Shown here one piece after another: positions 38,943 through 52,100 of a DNA stretch of 64,000 nucleotides. This DNA comes from Ephydatia muelleri (lineage: Eukaryota > Porifera > Demospongiae > Spongillida > Spongillidae). A model generated the notes under the pieces. The model made no database searches and was not told where the DNA came from. It worked only from the letters and a program-made list of their open reading frames with translations. Positions within the stretch are counted from its first letter, which is position 1. Each line of letters starts with the position of its first letter. Where the stretch lies: the NCBI GenBank assembly GCA_013339895.1, contig JABACO010000017.1:2376749-2440748 (forward strand), given 5' to 3'. A program made the position numbers and the translations under genes.

Positions 38943-39300
38943 AATTCTGAAACTTGACGGATTTATGATGCCAGTTGCTTTGTCAGCAGAAATGTTCACC
39001 GGTGCATGGGAATTGCTGGAGTTACTGCACCACTATTAGCTATTGTTTCGCTAGATGGCCGTGCCTCAGAAGAAAATAGGACAAAATTTGTAGCATTTGC
39101 AGCTGTATATGTTGTCTGACGTTTCTTGTTATCTACACCATTGTCTGTGTCTTATACTGGGGTCATTCGTCCTGTTCTGGGAATGTGGCTGTACTGGTTT
39201 CTATGAACCACGCCTACACGGCTGGTACTGGCCAGTGGCCACACGTAGTGCTAACCACAGATGGAGCGCTGACTAGGTAAAGTTATTAGGATTTAGGCCA

Positions 39301-39319
39301 CGCGCGCCTTCGGCGCGCG
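39301..39319. repeat. GC hairpin CGCGCGCC-TTC-GGCGCGCG
   Basis: A perfect inverted repeat with a TTC loop (C-TTCG-G closing). A related one follows at about 39423-39435 (GGCGCCTTCGGGGCC), then GCGCTTAGCGC at about 39445. These GC islands stand out in AT-rich DNA. Confidence 0.8.
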
Positions 39320-39721
39320 AACTAGGTCAACTCTTCACCCACATTCCGAATCCAGAGTCATTAAACACCCGTCTCTTATCCTGAAACTTTTTACAATCGT
39401 TCGGTTGCATACGGACTCGGAGGCGCCTTCGGGGCCGTATACGCGCTTAGCGCCCTTTACTATTTAATAATAATACATAATCAAACAATGGGCGTGGTAG
39501 CACATAATTAGAACTTTCTAGTTCACCGCCAGAAAGAGGTAAGCAACTACCAATGCAAGGAGGGTTTAATAGAGTGAACTGCGTTATGAGATTATGCTAT
39601 AAAACTCAAAATGGTACTGATCCTAGCAATTTGTGAGCTACACTCGCGTTTCCCAACTCACACGGGCGCATGCGTGCAATTTTAATCTCATTTTCAGCCA
39701 GCAGTTTCTATTTTATTTTTA

Positions 39722-40775
39722 GGTGAGCGACGTTGTCCACCGATTGAAACCAGTTCTGGCTATATCATTAATCATCTTTCCTTTACCCTGCGTATTATTT
39801 GTGAAGCCTTAATTGTTATCAGATCGGGTATTAGATGAAGTCGTGTAATTAAATGGTTAAACTGTTTGTACGGACTCGGGCATTGTATACATGTGTACAT
39901 GTAAGACAGAACATTATTTGATAATCTACCTCAGTCCTCATAGCCTCAAAACAGGCGGTGGGGTAAGTACAGACGTAGCAATTAACTTCGTGAACAATGG
40001 GTATGAGGCACGACCTTTTAAACATTGTTACAGGATGTAAGCAATGAACGGCATTGGCACAGGACTATAACATGTACCAGGACTGTTTTTTGCTTACATC
40101 CTGATTTAGAAAACGTTTGGTTGTGTATTGCCTTGTTTTTGAATAGATTTACAACTGTGTTTTGTTTGTAACACATATGTTGCCACTCGCAAATGGAAAA
40201 CAATACTCACGTACAATGATCTGTATCAAGTGTCGTCCTTTAAAACAAATAGCAGTTACATGTAATCGCTGCACTCAACTATCGAGACCATGCCTTAGTG
40301 CATATGCACCCACCGAAGTAACCCGCGTATTATTGTGTGTGGGAGCGGGGCAAACATAGAAGCGGGTACTTCCCGTGGACTGTTGGACGAAGCAACACAT
40401 GGTTTTTGGTTTTCGATGCTTCTGAAACCAAAAAAGGTTAGCTTGTAATTTCTTTTGGGGAAAATGTAGCGAGTGGTTTATTGTTGTGACTTCACTGGAT
40501 ACTCAACTCTTGTGATTGGGAATCCTAATATCCATGATGAACTCTGAGACTACACTGAGTGTTCCAAGTGAAAACTGCCAATGATTGGAATAATAGAATG
40601 TGCATTATTTATATTCACAAGTAGGATAGATGTTAATTAAGGTACGAAACTTGTAAATGCTAAACTTAACTGTGCAATAACTTTAAAAATATAAAGCAGT
40701 GCAGTGTACGTTTTACACATTGTAGTTAATGTAATGACTTGTTTTTTTTTTGTTTTTTATTTTATTTACAGAACA
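39722..40775 (+). promoter_or_regulatory. Upstream/promoter region of the receptor tyrosine kinase (duplicated)
   Basis: Conserved with 37975-38590 in blocks such as GGTGGGGTAAGTACAGACGTAG, ACCGAAGTAACCC.CGTATTATTGTGTG and GGGAGCGGG.CAA. Conservation between the two copies, despite loss of coding potential in one, marks it as the likely promoter and 5' UTR. An acceptor TTTATTTACAG lies 5 nt before the ATG, so a 5' UTR intron is likely, with its donor possibly at the GGTAAGTAC near 39964. The start site is not identifiable. Confidence 0.5.
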
Positions 40776-43700
40776 ATGTGGTACATCTCTCTTCTATACC
40801 TGTCTCTACACCTTGGTAAATTTGATGCAACTGAAAGTGCAATACTAATACTGCTCATCTCCACTACAGGATCAGCAGTCTTTATTAAACATCCTACCAA
40901 TGTGACCACATGTCAGGGGTTATCTGCTGTGTTCACATGTGGGATTAACGAGACTACAACTATTATATGGTTTATTAATGGCATAGACTCACGCTCATCG
41001 ATCTGTTCACCTCCTAAATTTGAAACAGTTACTCAAGGTCCTGTGCAGCAGTCCACACTGACATGTCCTGCTACTAGTCAGCTTCAAGGAGCTTCTTTTC
41101 AGTGTTCCTATGTACTTGGACTCCAATTGATCACCAGTTATTTTGCATATTTAATGGTGCAAGGTATGTATAAAGAATGTTTTATCTTAGATTTATTAAT
41201 GCTAAGTGCCGTATTAGACCTTCCTTCTAACCTGACCATCATTGAACACAATGCCACCTTCGTGAAACTGGCTTGGGTGCCGCCCTCTGCTTTCCAGTCC
41301 CCTTCCCTCTCCACCTACACAGTTGTGGTGAAGAGGGGAAACGGAACACTGGTGTATAACGAGACAGTGAGAGAGTCACAGCTGGTTGTTCCCACTCCAG
41401 ACCCATGTGATTACTATGAAGCAACAGTTAGCTCACAATGTGGACTTGCTAAAAGCAGCATTGGAAATGCGATAAAATTGATAGGAGGTAAAAAGTATGA
41501 GATTTACAGTATTCCGTTTTAGAAAAGAAAGTCCACGTTTCATATAAAGTTTAGGGATTGCAAATTAATACTGGGGATGCTTGTGGGCGGGGGGGGGGGG
41601 GGGGGGGGGGGGGGTTATATATCTTGTATGTATAGTCATTGTATTATTGCATTAGATCACTGAACATTGTGAATATTCTTGCTCTAGCATCTGAACTATA
41701 TATTGGAAACTCTGAAATTGAGTTTGAAAATAATGATATTCATGTTACCAAACTCCCAAAAAGTGTCACTGATAACATTTTTGTGATAGTAGATATGCAA
41801 AGCAAACACTTATAGTTTCCTAGTGCCGTATTAGACTCTAGCACAGAGGATAACAGATATTATTATTAACACTACATATCCATGTACAAGGAACATAAAT
41901 ATACTTATCATAGTTGTAGGATGGAATTTGCTACATAAACACCTTTAACTTAACAGCCTACTATAATATTGACAATGGGCTTTGCATTTCCTGTGAGCGA
42001 CAATCTTTAACTTATATTTATTTAAAAATGCCAGTAAAGTGTTAACGTGAGCATAAACTTATAAATAATTCTGGTTATTATTATTGTGACAGTTCCACCC
42101 TCAACTATATCAAGTGGCCAGGTGAATTTTTCATTTGTGCTCAACAAGAATAACGTGACTTTGGATGTAAATATTCCAGTAAGATCCATGAATGCATAGA
42201 ATGCAGATCAGTTGTGTTGTGCTCTTTTCCTATGATGTGGCCTCTGCCATTTTGTCTAGTATAATAACGTTTATCACTTTATTTTCAGTTTGAACAAGTG
42301 TGCTACTTCAAACTTGTGGCAGCAGCTGTATCTAATATGCTGACCTTCCCATATGTAAAACCAATTCGATCAAGTCAAGGCTATTCCACTATATCTGTTT
42401 CTTTACTACCCAACAACCATTTCAACCTCACTATCACTGCTTTCAATACGAATGGAAATACAAGTTACACTGTTTCAATAAGTGTGTCTACTTCTAGTAG
42501 CAAATCATTCATGGTCACAAATATTGTAAATTAACACGTTTTTTTTTCTTTTTCCTGTTAGATACATATGTTATATTAGATATTACAGTGAACACCTCAT
42601 CAATAGCTGGCCTGGTGTGCAAGTTCAATCATGCCTCATTGGCATTAGGATGCCTGGTCACATTTATGGATAACATGACAATGACATCATATTGCAAAGT
42701 GGTGCAGAGATTCATGAAGGTTCCAGTCAAAGTGTTGTCATGTCTCTCACCTTATGATGGTCCTCTGAGTAGAGGCGTGTACTCTGTATCTGCCTATGGC
42801 ATAGAGAATGATGGGAGTCTGTCGCCAGTGCCAGCAGTTGTTCAGACTTTAACTGTGGCTACAGGTTTGCTGACTGTATGCTAAGTGATCAGAAAAAAAT
42901 CAATTTCAATTAGCAATCTGCATGTCTATCATTATTAACAAAATAAAATGGAAACAACTTTTTTTTCTGTTTGTGCTATTAACTCAGAATATGTTTTTTC
43001 CCTTTCTTCATTGTTTAAGCTTTGCTGAGTACACCTACCGCCTTGACATCATCAAGTATGTTTATGTGTATTTCATTTCTTAACATTTATCAGTCTCTAT
43101 TTCAAAACTGATTATCACCATTAGCTGATTATGATTGCGTTTATTTATTTATTCTCTTTCCTGTGTTGCATGTTCATTATATGTAGATTGTTTAAAATTT
43201 ATTAATAGAAGGGATTTTGTGTGAAATAAATAAACAGTACTGTGTAAATAAACTACTCAGCTAAAAGTGCAGAGATTATTACATGGGGAAAACAATATTA
43301 ATAATTTAACCTAGCTATATGGATAAGATATTGAAAACAGTTTGATATAAATGCAAGATTACTAACATGGCTGTTTTTTTTTCTTATTCTTGCTACTGAG
43401 ATGTCACTATAAATACTTCATTATGGACCATTGTGGGAAGCACTGTTTCAGGGTTCCTTGTTGTTGCCATATCAATAGCTTCAATTATCATTGCATTTCA
43501 TCTGAAATGCAAAAGAGGTAATAAAATGTAAGTTTATAAATCACATCAAAACATTATGAGTATTATACTTAATTACTGCTTTGCTAAATGATTTTTACTA
43601 CAGTTTGTTGTTCTATTTGCAGGTGAATATTGTGCATGAAACAAAAACCTATTCACAAACATCATTAAAAAAAACCTTCATTTGAGCATTATACTGAAGA

Positions 43701-46700
43701 ACAAAACAAACATGTGTAATGATTTCTGGTAAAACTATCCATCAAGATTAATGTACTACTTTCTGCTAAGATTGCTATTAAGTAAAGCAAATATTATGGA
43801 TATTCATACCGGGTGTCCACGAAAGAATGCAATGCTTTTGAACGGGAATAACATTTGATAGATTGCGTTCTTTCGTGGACACCCGGTATACTCCATTACT
43901 AAATTAATGACATTGTTGAACATTTCCATCTATAATTATGTTTAACATGTGTTTAAATCCAACAACTCACCATCTCAGGATTGCCACACAAAAAAGTCTT
44001 GTGACTACTGTCAACAACATCATTTTTGGTAAGGGAATAATTACACTTATTCATGTGAAATACATTACCTCACAATGCAGAACCATGTGCTGCATATCAG
44101 AGTGATCTTAGCAATGAAACAATGAAGTTTAGCCTGACTAGTATGATGGTCTACAAAGAGGTATTCGATGATGCATTGGTTTGTTTTGATGAATTGAAGA
44201 TTGAGTCAAAACCTATAGGAGAAGGTACAAGTTAAAAAGGAATAGAAACAGAACGGTCATGTTTGTCTTCTTCAAATTGGCAGGAGCATTTGGTGTGGTT
44301 TATAAAGCTACATTTACCAGGCCACATCATGGCACAGAAGTGGTGGCTGTGAAAACTATTAAAGGTAAACATAGGCTTAGCAAATCATTGAATGATATCA
44401 TCATTTTGACAGGTAACAGAAAATAATGTAGGTAGTTCCATTTTGAATTACCAGGCTATTTTACTTTAGGCAAGAGGATCAATACAGGGAATATATACAT
44501 TTTGGTTTCTTTTCTACTTTATGTTCTTAACATTGTAACTACATGTTCTCTTAAATGTTCGAAAAAAATACAGGTACAAATCTTTTTAGCTGTGGAAATG
44601 TTGGGCATAAATACCTTTTCCTGACGACATTTTGTTTAGAGAATGATTGCCTACCAAAGCTATGTTACTTTTCTCATCATGGGTATATTAGACTAACAGT
44701 TCACACTCCCTCCAAGCACATATCTCCTGTTGAATAGATATCAACTGAGAATTAATGTTTCCTATCTTTTTTGTCTGCAGCATTACGTAGTGAAAATGAG
44801 TTGAAAAGCTTTTTTGAAGAAAGCACTAGAATGAAGTCCTTCAAACATCCAAATATAGTTAAACTGTTGGGAATGTGTCTTGACTCTCCTGATGGAGTGC
44901 CTCTGATGGTGCTTCCCTTCCTTGTACATGGAAACCTGAAGAGTTATCTTCAGCAAAGTCGAGGCTTTTCACCTAAACTAGATGAATATCCAAATGTGAG
45001 TTAGTTTCAATTTATAAGTTGACAATTATCTGACCATGAAACTTGTATTGAGGTTCTAGTCTCCATTATTGTAAGAGTCATTGGCTCATAGTCAATTCAA
45101 TGTGCTTATTGTATTTACCACTCTCTCTATCTCAAGTAATAAATGTACAATTTGAGACTGTCACTCAAAAACAAAATGTGCTTAATTTGAAACAGGAAGA
45201 ACAGGGTACTCACATTACCAATGTACATACGGATGCAATAGACATGGAGAGCCTCATCATTCTTGAAAATACTGGCAGCACAAAGTCATAGGTAAAGGGA
45301 TAGCCATGTAGGCAACTAAAACGGATTAAACTACTTGGACAAACCACAGGATGGGTGCGCACAAGGCTTTCTTTTGCAATCCTTAAAGTCTTAAATCTTT
45401 GCTTGCGTGGCTCTCATACCAAGTAGAGAAGCGGAGTTGATGAGCTGGGCTGATGGCAGAGTTATCAAGATTTGATTAACACTTTTCACTTTTATTTCAT
45501 TATTTCATAATTCAGTCCCATCTTCTTTATGTATTATATTAAATATAGTTATTAAAAAAGCTACAATAGGTCATCATGTTTAAGAATTTCCCACTACGTA
45601 ATTTTCATGGCTCACAATGTTGGCATGTAACTTTTGAATAGCTCATAACTCATGTAATAGTTAGCTTAGTGAGGGTTCTACAAGGATAACTTCTAAGATA
45701 GTGAATAACTTTGAGTTGCAGCAGATGATACATTTGGGTTGATGTAGTTCCTTCATTTCCTCAAATAAACAATTTGAACAAGCAAATCAAATTAACTATC
45801 TGCCATTATTTTCATGAGTCTGCTAAGAAACATGAATATGAGCATAATTTGAGCTCAGCTATTTCACTCTGCTAACATTGTTATTGGAGGGTTTGGGCAT
45901 GACCCAAGCAAGCAAATTTCTTCAGACAAGTGGGGCCAACCATATTGCATCTTTCCACCTCACCATTGGTGCTATAGAGGGGCTCACTCTACTTTTGGCC
46001 ATGCATGCGTTCAAGTCCATTCAATCAGAGATAATATATTATCTCTGATTCATTCACCTGTAAATCTTAGCACCAATGTTGCACAGATTATGTCTAAACT
46101 CTCACCATATATAAACTCATTATAGGAGTAAATTAGATTCATGATTCCTACTTAAAATCCTATTCACACGATAAATTTATTGGCAACCCATACCTAAAAC
46201 TACTTATATTACTTACCATCAATTCCATTGAACATGATTTAGGACACTTTGTTTTATAGCAACATACTGCATTAATAATGCTTTTTTAATAACAGAATTT
46301 ATGCTGTACCTTGTTGGTGAGCATGTGCCTGGACATAGCAAAAGGAATGAAGTATTTGGCTGATCAGAAGTTTGTTCACAGGGATCTTGCAGCTAGAAAC
46401 TGTCTGTGAGTATTCTTTTGGGTGATGTTTTGTAATAGATCACAATAATAATAAATACTTATGAGTAATGAACAGTGGTATGCAAATACTTTATATTTAT
46501 TGTGTAACATAAATGAAGTAAAGGCTACAAAAAATATGTTTTGATAGTGTTCAGAACAACAAAAATTTAGTATACAATTCTCAGTTCCATACTTCTTTGT
46601 ATTGAACATCTTATAGTTAGATGATCAAATCAATATTCAAAGCAATACCTTAATTATTTTACACATCACATAAAAATAGCAAAACCTTTATACAATTCCA

Positions 46701-47376
46701 AATATTTTGTTTATCTTAGCACTGCTCACATTCTCTCTGAAATGGTAAGCTTTCTATTTTAAAACAATTAGTATTCCCTCACTTTAAATATCAAGCAAAA
46801 TTGCCTATCTCTTTACTGTTTCATTTATGGAGTGTATTATATAAACATGAATTGTCCATTTATTTGTCTAGTGTTGATGTCAATCTCAGCATCAAGGTAG
46901 CTGACTTTGGAATGACAAGGGATACATATGAAACTAACTACTACAGAATGTCAAAGGACAAGGATTGTCCTGTTAAATGGATGCCTCCAGAGATGTTGCA
47001 GGATGGAATTAGCTCAGAAAAGTCAGATGTTGTAAGCCATTAGATATTTTTATTGATACAATAATAGCCCATTGTCCTTAATTGCAGTGGGCATTTGGGG
47101 TGACTTGTTGGGAGGTGTTCAGTCTGGGGGCAACCCCCTATCCTGGTGTAGAAAATCATCAGATGTTGGAACACATAAACAAAGGTCTAAGGTTACAAAA
47201 ACCCACCCTTTGTCCCAATGGAATGTGAGCTGACTCTATTAAAATGTAATAATCCTAAATTGAACTTGTTTTTCAGCTTTTACTTGGTGGAGCAATGTTG
47301 GTTGTATGAACCCCGAAGCCGTCCATTGTTTAATACACTTGTAGCAGAATTAAAATATGAAGAACACAATTATTAA
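40776..47376 (+). CDS. Receptor tyrosine kinase, Ig/FN3-like ectodomain, 16 exons, 781 aa
   Basis: Exons: 40776-40815, 40870-41163, 41218-41487, 42093-42178, 42289-42481, 42562-42864, 43020-43055, 43401-43527, 43979-44028, 44081-44224, 44284-44364, 44781-44995, 46296-46405, 46872-47031, 47088-47224, 47277-47376. All are GT-AG, phases match, and they sum to 2346 nt (782 codons with stop). Signal peptide at 1-14; Ig-like at 14-111; FN3-like at 112-201 and 202-294; cysteine-bearing domain at 295-395; transmembrane helix at about 416-438. The kinase has GEGAFGVV (512-519), VAVK lysine about 538, HRDLAARN (641-648), DFG (661-663), activation loop [17 protein letters not shown] and a C-lobe ending near the C-terminus. 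All catalytic residues are present, and HRDLAARN is the tyrosine-kinase form. The activation loop resembles insulin-receptor-type kinases. Acting at the plasma membrane, it would phosphorylate tyrosines after binding an unknown ligand. Large sponge RTK expansions are known; the ligand is not. Confidence 0.93.
41589..41614 (+). repeat. Poly(G) tract, 26 bp
   Basis: Uninterrupted G run after GTGGGC in the third intron of the receptor kinase. Third member of the GGGC-G(n) set. Confidence 0.95.
43807..43888. mobile_element. 82-bp palindromic element, mariner-like ends
   Basis: It reads TACCGGGTGTCCACGAAAGA ... TCTTTCGTGGACACCCGGTA. Arms are about 27 bp and a TA lies at each end, as expected for a TA target of Tc1/mariner-type MITEs. 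It sits in receptor kinase intron 8. Confidence 0.85.
46023..46050. repeat. Perfect 28-bp palindrome
   Basis: AATCAGAGATAATA followed directly by its reverse complement, with no loop, in intron 12 of the receptor kinase. Function unknown. Confidence 0.9.
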
Positions 47377-50300
47377 AACCAAATGTATTTCATACACTAA
47401 CAATTTATCTTGCATTTATTAATTGTAATTCATTAAGGCTATGATTTTGCTTCATTTTTATTAAATGCGAGAGACCAATTCCATTTGAATCTTGATAAAA
47501 TGAGCAACTAATCAACGCCTTATATCATTCAAGAGGTAATAGTTATCCAACTCTAATTTCTGCCAACCTCCATCATTTTTAGCTGTGAAAAGTGTTAGGA
47601 GCTGCCATACACATGACATACAATATTAATGATCTGTGACAAAAGTTCATTGTTTCTCATGACACATCCACGTATATACCATGAATCCCATTGTTCAATG
47701 GTTGAATAATCAAAGCTTGTAAAAACTATGCATTTCACTCTGTACATGCAAATGTTTTGGAGTTTTATTTTTCCAGAATTTGATAGTAATGGCTGGGCAA
47801 TCTAAACTTCATTCGGTGCAAACTATGTGTAGGAATTGTTTCCCTCTCTGCTGATACCATTAACAAGCACAGCTAACTTGCTCAGATAATTGTACAAAAA
47901 GCCAATGAAAACTAGTATACAGTAGCCTGTGGTGGATCCTGCGGAATACAAACCAACGCTGATGCAATCTCTTGCAACTAAGGCAGTTGGGAATGCCCCA
48001 GGGTCTTTATGGCTTTAACTCTGTGAACACCAAGTGCATGTTTGCATGCATGCACATTTAACTGTTAAGCAATTTATATATGATTTGTATTCAAGTAAAG
48101 AATGCGTTGATCACAACTCCATGATGCATACATATGCTTGCTGCACTTGTAACCTTATAAGAGCATGCACATGCATGTATATAAAAAGTAGATTATCACA
48201 CCCATTATTCAGATGGCTTCACTAATGCATCACCTCAGTACTCCTAGAACAAGAATGTGTAACCACAGAAGTGTATTATACCAAAGCCAGCTAGATCACT
48301 CCCACCTTTTGCCAGTTCATATGAGGTTGGGATGTTGCAACAATATGGGCGTACTTCCCTGCATCTGTTGAAACATTTTTATGACACTATAGCATCTACA
48401 TGGGTTACAAGCATGCCATTATTACACTACAATGGTATTCAATGTGATTTATATAATCCACACAACACAACACACATCACTGCATGAATAGAGGCGCAGA
48501 TAATTATGTTTACATGAGCATGCGTGTATACAGTGTAGATGCACTTAGTACTCAAAGAGTTAAAACTGGAATGATATGTAGTTGATTGAGGACCTCCAGT
48601 GAACTAACACATATCCCTTGCTGATTCTCCAACTATATAATTGTACTCTAGGTGTGTCTAATGATGCACTCTAAGTGTTTCTAATGATGCGCTCTCTGTC
48701 TGTGTAAAATGATGCAATATAATTATGAAATCAAAGTTTGCATAAAGAAGGTTACCTAATTATGGACTTCGTGTGCCTAATGCAGCGTAGTAGGGGTATA
48801 AACATTAGGTTTGTAGGGTTTAATGGTAGCAAATTAGAGTCAGCTATCCAATTGCGTCGTCAAATTACACCCATCCTGCTTCCCCCAACTTCAATAGCCT
48901 TAGTTAGCTTTGCAGATGTGCAGGCGCCTTTGAGCACGGCTCTATAATGATGAGTTGGAACTGCATAATAACAGACACTAAACGTGCCTCATCATGGACT
49001 CTAAGTGTGATTAATGATGTGTACCTATATACCTCTTAGCCACATGCAACTGCATTTGAAGGCATTTTTGTCCATGCAACCATCACAGAAAATCTTTGAG
49101 AGTAACCTCACACCAGCTATCATAAATTGTTATAGATGTATAATGTAAATAGTACGTACAACAGTTCAGAGGCTATTCAGTACTACAACACAACATTGTT
49201 GCTTTTGCTTTATCAATCTGGCTGGCAGATTATTGCTGGATCATTAATACTATCATCTATAACTTAGATAAAGCAGGAAGAGACTAGTTTTGAAGTAGCT
49301 GTATTGTGTGTGTGCATACAGACAACTATATGGATCCTGTACTACGTGGCACATAACTGACCATGCCATAATTCAACGAAATTTGGATGTAAGCTAGCAG
49401 TTAATTGTACTGGCAGTGCATATCTGTATACAGTGCTATAAGCAGCATGGGCTGAAAGAAACACATTTATTAAGTCTTTCTCGAAATGTATGTGGTATGG
49501 TTTTATTCCATTTCTGAATACTATTGTTTCTCTTCAAGACTATCCAGAATTAATCTCATCACAGGTAGTTGAGATTGGATCAAGATACAATATAGTAAAT
49601 ATAGTAAAGGCTTTGCAGTTACTGAAATCATGCTTGGCATGGGTAATACACTGGCCTATAAAACTGCATTCAGCCATGAGATCAACATGTACTAGATGTT
49701 TTCAGGATGGCAGACAAGCTGATTTATGGCATAAGATTGACAAGAACAACTATTTCATGACTTCCATTTGTGGCATTTTTGGCTGAGAGTGTTGAAGTAT
49801 GGGAAGCTGTTCCAAAGCAAACATCCTTAATGAGAAACTGAAGCAACACTCCCTCATCATAATGCAGGTGAGCACTACAAGAGTAAAATTACTATCACAC
49901 TTCATTTCGTCAAATGGAAAAAAATGTTTAATGGAGAAGATCATAAATAGTTATTGTCGGTTCGCTTGATTAAATGGGCATTTCAGTAAACATGTACATA
50001 TCAAAATGACTACACTATTGTATTCAAATGAACAACATCTAAATGTACCTCATTGTCCTTGAATACCTGGCAGCACTTTAAATTGATGTTAACGTACAGA
50101 ATGTTTGTGAACTGCACAGCAATCAGTATCACTGACACTGACAGATTATGCGTGGCACCAGCTCAGCTTACCCTGCGAAAAGGTAGGGTAGGTCTTATCA
50201 TAGAAATAATATGCATGATTCTATCTGATATAATGTAGCTTAATAATGTTTTGCAGATATAGGTTATTATTGCTGCTAACCTCGGGTTTTCATAATGTTT

Positions 50301-50879
50301 CCTGCTCAAACTCTAGACTCAGGAAGAAAGTGAGTTGATTGCTGAATCAGAACACATCGTCCCGAAAAAAATCGCCATCCGATCTCTGAGAATGAAACCA
50401 GAGATCAGAGATCATTTAATAAAACTGCATGTGTAGAAGACAGGCCGAAGTGCTTTTTACTTGTATTATTGGTATAAAGTATACACTCACAACCATGCAT
50501 CAAATTTTCTAACAAGGTGATACTCCCACCTTTTTTTTTAAAACCATTGATAGCTTCATCAGAGTCATGTTGCCATACCAGTCTGTTCGCAACGTATCAG
50601 TTCAATATAAATAGATGTGAAAATACTAAGGAGCTGTGGTTGAGGAGACCATTTACTCCGGAGTAAGTTGTCCTAGGACACTTTGCTGTGGAGCAACCTG
50701 TTCCCCTAGGACAAGTTAATTTAGAGTAAGCTAATACCATCAAGAAGTAAACTGTCCTTACCTCTAACTCCTTTCCAGGCCATGAGATACCATTCCTTGC
50801 ATCCTGAACACTCAATTGTTTTGCCTTCAATCTGCATTCGACAAGAGCAAAAAAAATTTCTATACGGTTATTTCAGTAA
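47377..50879. other. Gene-poor spacer downstream of the receptor kinase
   Basis: Holds the receptor kinase 3' UTR just after 47376. Open frames at 48034-48225, 48738-48947 and 49490-49786 have no motif or splice support. I see nothing else that I can name. Confidence 0.4.
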
Positions 50880-52100
50880 ACACTAATAATTCCTTTCTTC
50901 ATTTTCTCCACTGGAAACATGAAGAGATCTTGTTGTTCAAGGCTTCTTAATAAATGCTGTATCATTTTACTGTGCTTATACGCAGTGTCCAGGATGTATC
51001 CCATTAGCTAAAGTTGTTGTAAAAATAATGGCAAATAAGCCACAGTCATTTTCACCCCCTGCTATTGCACTTGCATCCTTTTGATGCTACTCTCCTTCTC
51101 TGGACATGCCAAAAGATCTGCCACCTGTTTTCTTCCATGATCATCCAAAGAGTGCAACATGCTATCATAAATGAGCACTTCATTACTAGATGCTTGAGCT
51201 CCTATGGTGCTTACAGTAAACTAGTGTCCATACCCATCTTGAAACCCAGAAATCAATAATTGCTCCAAGAACTGCTTCTTCATAATTTCCTGTGATGCTA
51301 ATATTAAATTATTTGTAAGCCACTCATACTTCCTTCAGGTGCTCATAAGGATCAGTTTTTCTACCACACCATCCTCTTGTTTCTTCATCCAGCTGGTACT
51401 TTGCATGCCTCTACTTCAATAATCTCACCAAAAACAAGTTTGGTGGTTTCATCTTGTTTTTGCTTTGCAGATGTAATTCCCTGGTGGAGCCTGTGAGCAG
51501 CGTAGTATGGTGGAGGCATGCATAGATTTAGGTTGCAAATCTGAAGACTTAGGATCGCCAATGGGGTTGCTGCTATGCAAGTATTTTGTGATAGAAGACA
51601 CTGCTTGATCAGATAGCATTGGACACTCACCAATGGATTGAGGGGACTTAATGGTCAAAGTATATGCATTGTCTGGTATCAGTGGACAATCATCATCATC
51701 ATTGCGAGGATTGCACGGTTTTACTTGGTACTTTAACTGGAGAAGGTTTAATGGTAGAAACAGATGACTGATGACAAGGAGGGGAACTTGTGGTTGAAGT
51801 TGACAGAGGCTTTGAAGACATGGGACAAGTAAATGGAATGTCTGCAATGAGTTTAATGTTTCTGGAAGCTCCCCAAATTCCTCATGATGTAATAAGGTCC
51901 TAGCCATCGGAAATCAAATTTGCCTTCTTTCCTTTTCTTGCATGTAAAGTCCTTGACAAGGACTATAGACCCAATGGCATACACAGACGGATTGGCATGC
52001 TTCTTATTGTAATCTGCTTTCTTTTTTTCTTCAGCAGCTGCAACATTTTGCTTAGCTTTGACTAACACCCTTGATCTAAAGTACAAATGGTTTATGTCAA
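50880..52100 (-). mobile_element. Integrase / cysteine-protease-type element remnant (fossil)
   Basis: The minus strand at about 52086-51860 carries a post-core integrase segment (ADYNKKHANPSVYAIGS, DFRWLGPYYI) of the type seen in Ty3/Gypsy and related integrase elements. Further on (about 51250-50900) there is a segment resembling Ulp1/C48-type protease domains (TVSTIGA, IYDSM). The element is broken. The combination suits integrase-bearing DNA transposons or retroelements with an accessory protease; the family is not settled. A possible 5' part lies towards 53340. Confidence 0.6.

Noticed and set aside
40816-40869. Treating the 54-bp stretch as coding (continuous 272-codon frame 40704-41522)
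   Set aside because: GT-AG ends, a branch-like TACTAAT and the matching intron position in the paralogue (28118-28164, 47 bp, not a multiple of three) show it is an intron, though retention remains possible.
41239-41424. Minus frame within the FN3 exon of the receptor kinase
   Set aside because: Shadow of the plus-strand FN3 coding exon, which fits phase and homology to the paralogue.
51449-51907. 152-codon minus frame as a host gene
   Set aside because: Lies within the integrase/protease-type element remnant and has low-complexity Pro/Ser content typical of its linker.
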